Part shown: one piece after another, positions 21,701-31,007 of the stretch | How the letters are laid out: the number at the start of each line of letters is the position of its first letter | Numbering within the stretch: the stretch's first letter is position 1 | From: Globisporangium splendens | Lineage: Eukaryota; Oomycota; Peronosporomycetes; Pythiales; Pythiaceae | Direction: 5' to 3' | Length of the DNA: 64,000 nt | NCBI GenBank assembly: GCA_006386115.1 | Contig: VFIW01000019.1 | Location: forward strand, 538,843 to 602,842 | The notes under the pieces: generated by a model | What the model saw: the letters and a program-made list of their open reading frames with translations, nothing else | The model's database searches: none | What the model was told of the DNA's origin: nothing | Made by a program: the position numbers and the translations under genes

Positions 21701-23045
21701 CGCCGTTGCAGATGCATTCTCGCGTCAGCCACAAGACGTCGGTTCGATTCAATTTCATCGGTGCACAGCCGACTGTCGTCCGCACGCGCTCAAGTATCGC
21801 AGTGCCTTTCGAGCCACGCCCATGCCGAAAGAATTTGCTGGGGGGAGAGTCCGTGCCTCAAATTCATTCCGCCATGGCCGCGTCATACAGTTCAATATCG
21901 CTCGCACCTGCAGAGCGCAAGACATTCATCAACTCATACAGAAAAGACAAGGAATTTCGCGGCGCATGGGAAAATCAAGACTCGTCGGACAAGCTCGTAA
22001 AGATGGATGAGCTGCTCTATCTCCGCACGCAGAATAGCACTCTTCGTTTGTGTGTGCCAGATGATTACCAACTTCGCACGAAGATCATAGCGAGTTTCCA
22101 TGATTCAGCCATCGCAGCACATCCAGGTATCCGTCGTACATTCCTCCGCATTGTGCAATGGTATTATTGGAAGAGTATGGAGAGGAACATGACCACGTCG
22201 CACCGCGCCCAAGTTGACGGCCAAACGGAACGACAAAACTTTATATTGGAAGACGCACTTCGGTGCATGACGTCGTACCACGGAAGTGACTGGTCTGAAA
22301 AGTTAGCAACGATAGAGTACGTGCACCCAACATTGACAAGCGCGTCAACTGGACTATCGCTGTTTGAAATCGACACTGGACGCAAAGAGCGTCATCCGGT
22401 GGGACTATCTGCAACAAGTACGACAAGTATTCGCAATGTAACAAACAACCTTGCTGAGATTGCAAAAACTTCCACGATGAGCGAGAAAAGATTATTGACA
22501 AAACGAAGAGACAATTAAAGCAAGCGCAAGAGTCTCAGAAACGCTACTACGACCAAAAGCGCAGCAACGTCGCATTCAAGACTGGAGATTTAGCGACGCT
22601 CGACACACGTCGCCTACCGCTGCAACACGCAGCGCAGGACATGGAAGTGAAAAGAGCCAAACTTGCGGCAAGGAAGATAGGACCGTTTCCGATTGAAAAG
22701 ATGACCAACGACAACGTCGCCAAGTTAAAACTGCCAAGTCGCATGAGAAGGATGAATCCGTCGTTTAACGTTGACATTTTATCGCACTATGTGCCAAATC
22801 ATGACCGCTTCAAAACTCGATTACTCCCGAAAGCTTCGCGCATCTACATTGGTGAAGACACCGGCGACGAGATGAATATCATCGAGAAGTTACTTCGCCA
22901 ACGCCAAGTAAACCGCAAGACGCAGTGGTTGATAAAGTGGCACGGCTTTCCTGGGCACGAAGCGACATGGGATAATGAAGACAATGTCAAAAACGTCTCC
23001 CATTGGAATGTTCTCGGCGGAGAATATCAACAGCTCCAACGATAA
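18788..23045 (+). pseudogene. Gag-pol of Ty3/gypsy element 1, several breaks
   Basis: The Gag frame opens at 18788 but meets TAA at 18812-18814; the open part resumes at Met 18848 and runs to about 21590. It holds a Gag domain (matrix/capsid-like, QELMHHLTKEFVPRD), a zinc knuckle CSYCKKPGHLIHEC, the aspartic protease VMFDSGATDN, RT (VYLDDICVFS) and the start of RNase H (TTDASGHCIGG). Then the frame changes near 21590 (ILFTDNSACSWLL), again near 21710 (ADAFSRQ) and back near 21840. The integrase keeps its zinc-finger half (HPGIRRTFLRIVQWYYW) but jumps straight to DGQTER, deleting the two catalytic Asp and most of the core. The last frame (22519-23045) has the GPF/Y region and a chromodomain (TQWLIKWHGFPGHEATW). 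It cannot make an active integrase. Confidence 0.9.
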
Positions 23046-23061
23046 GTCAATCGCGGGAGGA

Positions 23062-23418
23062 TGTAAGGGTCGACGGTACCATGATGGTACAATGTACCAA
23101 TATTTCGGTATATCGGAATGTTGGTAGATGATTACGACACCTTTAGGAATGATTGTATGTTTATGCATAGGTACAGATATGACGAGAACCCATCTGTTAT
23201 CTCAGAAGCGATCCTGTCCACAAAAAAGAAGAAAAATCAGATATGAGAAAACCCAGTAAAAATCCAGTAAAAAATCAAGTAGCACACAAGAGAAAGAAAG
23301 AGAGTAGGAAGAGCCCCAAGGGGGCCAAGGACTAGCAACGAAGTAGTTGAGTTTTTCTTAAACAGTTTTCTCAATCTCACTTCTCAATTTGCCATCAACT
23401 ACACAAGTCTCCTTACCA
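23062..23418 (+). repeat. 3' LTR of Ty3/gypsy element 1
   Basis: About 357 bp, starting TGTAAGGGTCGACGG and ending CTCCTTACCA, where one extra C differs from the 5' LTR. The right flank (CACACGTG) does not repeat the left flank of the element. Confidence 0.9.
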
Positions 23419-24310
23419 CACACGTGCATGTGGGGACTGTATTACCGCCATCCCTTTGATATTTGTGTCTCCACAATGCGCGCTGAAAGTGGTGTGTACC
23501 ACACTAGACCTGAGGAGAGACCCACCTTCTTGCAATGGCTGGTTTTAGCCCATTACAGTCCTCCTTTGTGTTGGAGTCGTCCATTTTGTGCGTGGAGCGC
23601 ACGCGGTGCCTGCATCACGATGTTGCTCGTGAGTTGGAGTTCTGGATGTGCCGGATGGCCGAGTGTCCAGAATGGCGGCCATCCGCAACGGTTGTGTACC
23701 CCGGAGGGCATCCATGGAGTCGACCGAGAGCTATCGCGAAGCCAGCACCCCGCTGTCGCGTCAATGGTGTGGAGGGATCCGGAGACAGGGAAGTACCGTG
23801 GCGACCCATGGCGCTGTGCGTGTGCGCGTCTGGAAGAGAAATGGAGAATGTTGCCGCTGCCACAAAGTCGGCTGGTGTGCGCACCGATCACAGAGGATCA
23901 GTGCGCAAGTCGCTAATTTGGTGTGTGTGTGTTCTGTTTTCTGTGTATTGTGCAGTTTCCTGTGAGATCGCGCAACCCGTTTCCCCAAATGAAATCGCCG
24001 TTGCTTTTCCTGCTGCCAGTTTCAACAAATCAGTTGTATACCGGTACAAATTCGGTGCAGAGAATGATGGTCGTTTTAGTTCAGATGGTGTGTTCCCATG
24101 CCAACTGCCGAGTTCCATTTTGTCCCAAGCAGAAGCTACCACCACCTCCTCCTTGTGAGAACCGTGGACGCGTCGTCGCTATTCAGCAGCGGCAGGTCCT
24201 TCATGGCCGTGTCCTGCCGCGTGACCTCGACCTGCCAAGTCGCGTCGTCGTCCAGCTCCAAGGCCACCAAGCCGCTCCCACCGCCAACGAGCCTGCCGCA
24301 TCAGTTGGAA
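23419..24310. other. Region without a supported gene
   Basis: Three plus-strand frames are open over parts of 23389-24158 and several minus-strand frames as well. The translations are low-complexity, rich in Trp/Cys/Arg and without any motif, so I do not call a gene. It may contain the 5' region of the decayed gene that follows. Confidence 0.4.
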
Positions 24311-24949
24311 ATGGCATACGACAAGCTACTCGAAGCCGTTGCATCTCTCGAGGAGCTGGAAGAAGTGCACGGCGGTACCGCTCTAAACGAAGAGCCGCAG
24401 CAGCACCCGGCCGCCAAGAGCACCGGCAAGATCGTGCTCCAGATCCGCAAGCTGGTCGACCATCAACGCGAGTTCGTGTCGGCGGCATTTTGGCTGGTAC
24501 GTCTGCTCTGCAGGCTTACTTGATGTCTGGGGTCCGACTTCACTTTCCCTACCTTTCATTAACCATGCGAATACTAACCTGCAGTTTTTCCTTGTTCTAT
24601 TGTGAATGTTATGGTCAGCTCCCACGCGAGAAGTGCTGTGGGGCAAGACTCGATCTCGTACTACAAGAACTTTTTGGAGTAGATGAGCGACGCAATTGTG
24701 CGCTTTGATACATTGGTTCCCGTCTTGGGCAGGTAAGGCGATGCAGATCACGTAAGTATTCAAGGTAAATGTCTCTCGATTCTATCTTGTGTGTTTGTGC
24801 GATTTGATGCCTTGATACGTAGATACGAGAAGGCACTGTCAAACCATTTAAATCAGGAGGAGAAGCGCTTAGAAGAGAATGCACGCGGACGTGAACGCTC
24901 GGAGGAAATGAAGCGCCACAATGCGAAAGCTCCTTGTGTGTCTAAGTAA
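24311..24949 (+). pseudogene. Decayed spliced gene, helical protein of unknown family
   Basis: From the ATG at 24311 the frame reads a helical, acidic stretch (MAYDKLLEAVASLEELEEV, then KIVLQIRKLVDHQREFVSAAFW). After an unclear gap a second piece reads DSISYYKNFLE, an in-frame TAG at 24680-24682, then MSDAIVRFDTLVPVLG. A clean GT-AG intron (24733-24822, 90 bp) joins VLG to RYEKALSNHLNQEEKRLEEN in frame, ending at TAA 24947-24949. The coherent intron and amphipathic helices show that this was a real coiled-coil-type gene; the TAG and the frame changes around 24500-24640 show that it is broken. I do not recognise the family. Confidence 0.45.
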
Positions 24950-25539
24950 ATGCTGAACCTGAAGACGCAAGTTCAGCGCTACATCATGGCTGGAGTTGAT
25001 CAAGTTTGTGTGGGAAGCGGCATATTCATGAGACTCGAACCATGTAGCACCTGTCCATCCATGTCGAGACTTAAAGGAATTGGTGGTGGCGTAGTGGCAA
25101 CTCTTTTGGTTTTGCACATGGCAATGCCATCTTTCATCTAACTACGTGTGTATGTCGTTTAGTGAATGGTGATTTGACTAGGTTTACAAAGCTTATCCAA
25201 CAATTGCAGAAAACAAGGGCAAATGAAGAAGATCAACTCAGTACACGTCTGCCCATGCAGGCGATCAAGCCTTGCGGTTTTTGTTGCGAGAAGCATCCTT
25301 CCACACAGCACCAGCGAAACGAGAGCTGCGTTGAAACGAAACCCCATCGAACCCAACTATAGGTGACTGCTGTTTCACAAAATGTTCATTGACAGAAAAG
25401 CGTCGCGAACATCATTGGAATTCAGCTCCGCGGAAAAAACGACACATCCACGAGCACTTGGAGACGACCTAAAAACACGGCAGATATTGTGTGCCGGTCA
25501 GTTCGACTTCGCTCTGCTCCACAAAGCCCCCGCGCAGAG
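24950..25539. other. Intergenic region
   Basis: About 590 bp with only short frames on both strands; nothing recognised. It precedes the membrane-protein gene and should hold its promoter. Confidence 0.4.
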
Positions 25540-27366
25540 ATGCCGAGAATTGCGCCCGCGAGTCGCCGCGGTAACAGTAGACGTGTGCTGCCATCTTCAC
25601 GCAGCAAACGCTGTGGTAAGTGCGCCAGGTCCAGTGTTGCCGTGCGAGTTCTGGTGTCGCTATGGAGCAAGGCGCTGACACTTTGGCGAAGCTTACAAGT
25701 GAGTCGTCAGGGAAAATATTCCATCGAGCGGCTCATGGCGTTGCACGATTACCACCAGCGAGCGTCTGTGACTCGAATGGTGCTGGTGTGCATCGGAACG
25801 CCGCTTCCAGCTCTTTGTATCGCCATTCTGATTGAATTCGTTCCGCTTCGGCCACCGGCAGCAGGCTCGTTTGCGAATTGGGGTTTTTGGATTCGCGTGT
25901 GGATCACCGGCTTTGTAATGTTCATGGCAGCGACAACACAACTCAAGGTCATCATCCCAGAGTTACCATTTACGACGCCAAAATGCGTCGTGATCAGTAT
26001 TGTGTCAGCGAATGTGTATGTGTCAGCGTTCGTCATCGCCGGTGAATACATCGCCTTCCCAATACCGCTCATTACGATGGTTGGCGGAGTTCCTGGTGTG
26101 GTGATATGCTATGCTGCGATTTTGGTCGTTCTTGGGATTCGCCCATGGACCATGGATGCCCAACAACGAGCCCAGCTCCTCCGCTTCTTCAACTTCTGTA
26201 TCATTGCGAGTATGATGCTGATCTTATACCCAGCGTACAATGCGCTTTTTATTTCTGCTGGTGCCAAGGTCCAGAGCGGCCTCATTTTTGTGCTTCTCGG
26301 GGTCAAATTGGTCACAAAGAATGTGGCTGCAAAGACTCTTTCCCATCTCGAAGATTACCTACCCGAGTATGTCGCGTTTTTAGTCGAACTGTTCAACGCT
26401 CTCTACCTGACGTCATGTATGCAAAACGCGAGCTCAATGCATACTGTGGCGCTGACCATCGCTCTTGATCTCAGTCAAACGATATGGGAGCTGTACCGCA
26501 TCGAGACCAGCGTCATCACGATGCAGAAAATGATGAACCGCTGCTGGAAGCGCAATCCTGGGATGCAGCAGACTGATTTCTTAGCGCTGGCGGTGCGTCT
26601 CTGTCTCCAGCCGCACACTTTTACGCGACAAGAGGCGCAGCAAATCCGATTACGAGCGTGTTTGGATCATCAGCTTTCTGCCAAGCATCGGGATATACTC
26701 GGCTCACTGGAAAAGCTCCGCATCTTTGGACCAAGCGGACGCACTGACGAAAATTCTCTCTCTCTTCTTTCCGCGGAGCGCACAACCTCCCTCAATGCGA
26801 AAATCACTAGTGTGTTCCCGATCAAGATTTCGACGGAAATGCCAGAGGCAAGTCCGAAGAAGACCGTGCTCTCTGGGTCTCTTGACAGAGATGCCAAGGA
26901 ATCTCAACCACAGCCTGACGTGCTAGCACCACCTAGGTCTGCGATTTTCAGCAACCGCAGACGCGGGATCAACCGACCCGACAAAAGTGATCGAAACTCC
27001 GAACTGGTCCTTCAGGCGTTGCACAGCCTGTTCACGGTGGAGTATCTCGTGCTAGTCGAATACGCTGAGTGCATCATCCCGTTTGTCTACGCAGTATACA
27101 TCGCCATTCGCTCGAATTGTCCAGTACCGCGTAATATCCGCCGCTATCCAGTGATGGGAGCACCACGTTCGAGTGGAGCTTCCTGGGAAATGCCGTCTGC
27201 TACTCTGGCCCCGAGTTTTGCACGCTTGTGCTTCTCAACGCGATGTACTGGTGGAAATTCCGCTTCTTGCCGTTGTACCAGCTCGCAAAGGGAATACGCG
27301 ACTAACTTTTTTCAAATCATGGGAAGGACGAAAGCCAACGGCATTCTAGCTGTGATTCCCTCGTGA
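25540..27366 (+). pseudogene. Multi-span membrane protein, oomycete-type family; C-terminus frameshifted
   Basis: From the ATG at 25540 (MPRIAPAS) the protein has a basic N-terminus, then GKYSIERLMALHDYHQRAS and about seven hydrophobic spans between residues ~75 and ~300. A conserved-looking block (LPEYVAFLVELFNALYLTS, DLSQTIWELY) comes next, then a polar Ser-rich cytoplasmic stretch, then a final hydrophobic pair. The pattern resembles a lineage-specific oomycete family of large membrane proteins of unknown function; this is from memory of the family pattern only. Near 27160 the reading frame slips: another frame continues hydrophobic sequence (FLGNAVCYSGPEFCTLVLLN, AMYWWKFRFLPLYQL) and stops at about 27304. 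The annotated frame instead ends in Ser/Cys-rich text. One lost or gained base, real or from sequencing, explains this; most of the protein is otherwise intact. Confidence 0.6.
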
Positions 27367-27536
27367 TGTCTGAAGCGTGACACACTACGCTTACGTCAAA
27401 GCAATCAAGATATCCGAAGCATGGAAGGCACAAGGTACGTGGCGACTCCTGCTAATTACATTATTGCGAGCCAGTAGATACGACATGAGCGATTTCCTGA
27501 GAATGTTCATACTCAGACAAAAGTAGAGCAAGCCAC

Positions 27537-29231
27537 CTAACAGCCTCTGCCGCCAACAAGCTTCAAGCACGATGTCGACGGGTAGATGGACATGATGTTC
27601 ACCATAACGGACCAACACAACGCGAACAGCACGTAGAAGACCGTGATGCCTCCCAAGAGCGCATTCTTGCCGCCGTTGCGACGAAGCGCTTGGGTTTGTG
27701 CCTTCTGCGCAGGCAGAAGTGGCAAAAAGACCAGGCCAAGCAAGTTGATCACGTAACGAATGATAAGTACGTACGTGACGGCCCAGCGGACTTCATTCGT
27801 ATCGAGCGCAATATCAGCGCTGGTGACCTTGAATTGAGCGTCGACGTTCTTGGTGATCGTACTCGCGAATGGACCGGACAAGTTGCCGACCGTGGTCATG
27901 AGACCGTAAATAGCTCCCTCATGGCCTTCACTGGCGAGCTCCACGACCACGTACGTGGAGATAATGAAACCCATCCCGTTTGGTAGTTGCTCGAGGATCG
28001 GGACTCCGAGCCAAAACCACTGGTTGCGAAAGACATCCCACGTGGTCAAAAAGGTAACGATCGCGTCCGAGAAGGTGATGGCGACGAGCGTGATCGCGTG
28101 CATCGATCGCCAGTTCCAGTGGAGACCGTACTTGCCGACACAGAACAACGTAATGGCGTAGATCGCATTGCCGACGATGGTGAGCACACGGTCGTTCAGT
28201 GGAGTGGCCTTGGCCCACACTTCTTGCATGGGATCCGAGCACGTGATCGTGAAGTTTTCGAAGATGCCAGAGAAGAATTTGTACGCAATGACTTGGTAGA
28301 TTGGACGCATCTTGAGCAGCTCCCAGAATTCTCGGATGTAGTTGAAGAAGTCGACACCAGGGTGCTTCTCTTCCTTGATGAAGAACCACGTGATGGGGAT
28401 CACAGGCAAACAGAAGATCGCCAGGATGAGCATAAGTTGTGGGAAACTGATCGAAAAGTCAAAGTCGCCGCCGTAATCTTCACCGTTGAACGCGAATCCA
28501 GTCAAGATGCTCGAGATGGTCACGAACACCGTGCGCATCAAGTAGATGGTCGTTTGCGTCGTGCCGCGAACTGCCTCAGGCTCACGTTGAGCGAGTTCGA
28601 CGACAACAGCATCGGCAGCCACATCGGCACCGACATACCCCACGGCAGCAAGCATCATCATAATGATGAACTTGCCACCGGTGTTTGGCGCGTCGAGGTT
28701 GTAGTACAAGTGCTTGTCAGCGTCTGAAATCGTGGACGCCTTGAGCTCCGAGTACTTGCGTTCGAGGTAGTACGGCTTGCCGACCTTCATGAACGCCATG
28801 ATCAAGAGCATGAGGAAGCACACGAACCAACCGATCATCATGAACGGACGGCGACGGTAGCCGAAGATCGGAAAACAGTCCGACAGGATGCCGTACAGAA
28901 ACTTGAACGACCATGGGAACGTCAGCAGCACGCGTGCCGAGACGACTTGAGTGCCTTCCATGTGAAGGTAGTTGTTGAGGAACGGATAGACGGTACCGGG
29001 AAGGGTGCCGTAGATCATACCGACAGCCATGTACTGGACCATGAGACCGACGTAGTCTTTTCCCCAAATTTCAGGTCTGCCTCCTGCACGCAGCGCACCG
29101 CTTTCAACATCAACATTTTCGAGATCCTTGCCGTTCGGAGTCTTGTTGATCGCGTAGTTGTCACCAGGCTTTTCCTTTGAAGCCGAGAGGTACGAGACAC
29201 GCTCATACAGCACCGCGTTCTTGTCGATCAT
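27537..29231 (-). CDS. Folate-biopterin transporter (FBT) family protein
   Basis: An intact 564-aa membrane protein of the FBT family within the major facilitator superfamily, a group strongly expanded in oomycetes. It has a polar N-terminus of about 65 residues, then about 12 hydrophobic spans. Family-like segments are GTLPGTVYPFLNNYLHMEG, the first-half loop PWSFKFLYGILSDCFPIFGYRRRP (the conserved K-x-x-x-G-x-x-S/D-D block), ADVAADAVVVELAQREPE, FSGIFENF and, in the second half, NGMGFIISTYVVVELA and GAIYGLMTTVGNLSGPF. Known members carry folate, biopterin or S-adenosylmethionine across membranes; the substrate here cannot be told. No intron or lesion. The start at 29231 (MIDKNAVLYERVSYL) is the first Met of the frame and plausible. 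The C-terminus ends in Cys-rich SCLKLVGGRGC. Confidence 0.9.
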   Translation of the reverse strand: MIDKNAVLYERVSYLSASKEKPGDNYAINKTPNGKDLENVDVESGALRAGGRPEIWGKDYVGLMVQYMAVGMIYGTLPGTVYPFLNNYLHMEGTQVVSARVLLTFPWSFKFLYGILSDCFPIFGYRRRPFMMIGWFVCFLMLLIMAFMKVGKPYYLERKYSELKASTISDADKHLYYNLDAPNTGGKFIIMMMLAAVGYVGADVAADAVVVELAQREPEAVRGTTQTTIYLMRTVFVTISSILTGFAFNGEDYGGDFDFSISFPQLMLILAIFCLPVIPITWFFIKEEKHPGVDFFNYIREFWELLKMRPIYQVIAYKFFSGIFENFTITCSDPMQEVWAKATPLNDRVLTIVGNAIYAITLFCVGKYGLHWNWRSMHAITLVAITFSDAIVTFLTTWDVFRNQWFWLGVPILEQLPNGMGFIISTYVVVELASEGHEGAIYGLMTTVGNLSGPFASTITKNVDAQFKVTSADIALDTNEVRWAVTYVLIIRYVINLLGLVFLPLLPAQKAQTQALRRNGGKNALLGGITVFYVLFALCWSVMVNIMSIYPSTSCLKLVGGRGC

Positions 29232-30888
29232 ACTTGCAAACTTGTCGTGTGACTCTCAGTCGTTAGGGCGTTCCGAGTCCTTGTTGGTTGCTTCGGAGCT
29301 GTCAAATGCGAGAATGAAACGTGAGAACAGCAAGATTGAAGACGTCAGGGTTCTTTCACATCCACAGGGGGCTCATACTTGTGCATCAAAGCATTCCAGT
29401 GCATCCTAGGAGTGTACCTCTTTCGGTTCCTGTCCGGAGGCTTGCACGCCTGGGAGGTGGTACAGCATGAGTGCAATCACACACCCGCGAGGAAAATGAT
29501 CCCTACCGATGGTGCGGCCATCGGACCAATCCCAAGCCCAGGGAGTCCTGTGTCACTTTTGGTGACCGACCAGTCTCAGTTCTTTCTTCGGCGTCCTGAT
29601 ATTCCAGGACCAAAGCACACAGAAAGCGAGCTCGTGCTGGATAATCCACTGTCACTTCCAAGTTCCAAGAGACAGACACGAGAGATGCACCAATGAGCGG
29701 CCTCGCACGGACAGCGTAGTCCTCCACGTCCCGCTTTTGCACTCAATGGCTGCTTGGTGTTCGCGCTATGCACGTCCTGGTGTTATGAACAAGGCGGCGA
29801 GGGGCTCACATCATTGATCCCGAGATCATTTGGATGCGAGACTTCACTTGCTGTAATACACTCTTTGCGATACAGGGTTTGAATATTTTAGAACCCTCTA
29901 AAAGTGTGAATGCTCGAATAGACCCCTGGGCGAGACATTTTGTGCAAGACACTAGATGCAGCGCATTTTTACAAACTTGACTCATCTGCTACCCACCAGC
30001 AAGCATAGTGGGAGTTGGAAAAATCGAGGAGGCAAAGTTGAAAAGGCTGGATGCAGGCTTATTTCGATAGATAGTAATTGTGAAGTTTGCTCGAGAAAGA
30101 GAGGTCAGGGTATCATTGCGCAAACGCTTGACGCGCGCGGTACATCAAGAGTCTTGATAGCCGTCACCGCTGGCCCGTCGTCCCATTGGCTGCTGCTCTC
30201 GTTGTGCAGATGTGCTGTAAATTGAAGATTTGCATATCCAATCTTTGAGATCGTCTAGGATTTTAAAGATGAAGAGTCGTGCCGTCAACGTGGCTCGAGC
30301 CGCCTGGCTATGGTTGACAAGTCGCGCAAGCGCTCCGACTTGATGGTGCTTGGGAATTGCTTGTCACTACTTTTGCGAGATTCTATTGGTAGGCGGTGAA
30401 GACGTTATGAGATCAGGCTATTCCCTCGAGAGTGTCCCCTATCATGGCGAGCAGCTACTGTGTCAGGAAGTGTTTTGCCACCTCCATAGACCTGGGAGGT
30501 TTCGTATCGTAACAGCCTGCCACAGGAATTGCTTGTGCATTCAAGGGCGTGCATGTGAATAACAGAGACCACAAGTACTGTACTTTTATCGCCTGCACAC
30601 TACTCAGCACGTTGCTTGTGCGCATTGGTGCATCAGTTGTGATAGCTGAAACTTTGATGATTGCCGCTTGCCTGCCAAGAAACGTTGTTGTTGCATTCTC
30701 CCAGTTGAAGGGTATTGTGGCATGGTCGCAATGCTCCTCTGCGTTCTTTTAACTGACTATGGAGCCTCAAAGTCGACGAAAAGTTAGTAGCCTAGGCTCC
30801 GCCATCTTAAATGCACTGGCACTGGTGCTCCACGTATCCTATTCAAGCTTGCTGCAACGGCACGATCACAACCCTTCGAACCAAAGAC
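29232..30888. other. Intergenic region without a supported gene
   Basis: About 1.65 kb between the FBT gene and LINE A. Short frames occur on both strands (for example 29956-30225 and 30549-30752), but none has a motif or length above chance. It should contain the FBT promoter. The LINE target sequence GGAAATCAACATCT lies at its right end. Confidence 0.5.
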
Positions 30889-31007
30889 GGAAATCAACAT
30901 CTTTATCTTTATAAGGTGAGGCATATTTAGGTTCATCGTTGTGACTTACAATATCCATTCTCCTGCCTAATCTTCATTGCGAATTTCGTATCGGAGTGTA
31001 AATGTGT

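Larger units (their letters stand above)
17794..23418 (+). mobile_element. Ty3/gypsy LTR retrotransposon 1 (chromodomain type, defective)
   Basis: A 5.6-kb element with 5' LTR 17794-18149, primer binding site 18152, a small upstream ORF, gag-pol (18788-23045, broken) and 3' LTR 23062-23418. Domain order is Gag, protease, RT, RNase H, integrase remnant, chromodomain, which places it in Ty3/gypsy. The purine-rich CGGGAGGA just before the 3' LTR serves as a polypurine tract. The LTRs differ by only three substitutions and one indel, so insertion was recent, yet the coding region is badly damaged; it probably moved in trans. Flanks are TCCTT on the left and CACAC on the right, so I see no target-site duplication. 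Confidence 0.93.

Noticed and set aside
17794..23418. Considered as a functional autonomous element because of its near-identical LTRs
   Set aside because: The gag frame has an early stop, pol changes frame several times and the integrase catalytic core is deleted.
23389..24158. Overlapping plus-strand frames of 105-207 codons after element 1
   Set aside because: Three frames open over the same bases, rich in Trp/Cys/Arg, no motif and no consistent codon pattern.
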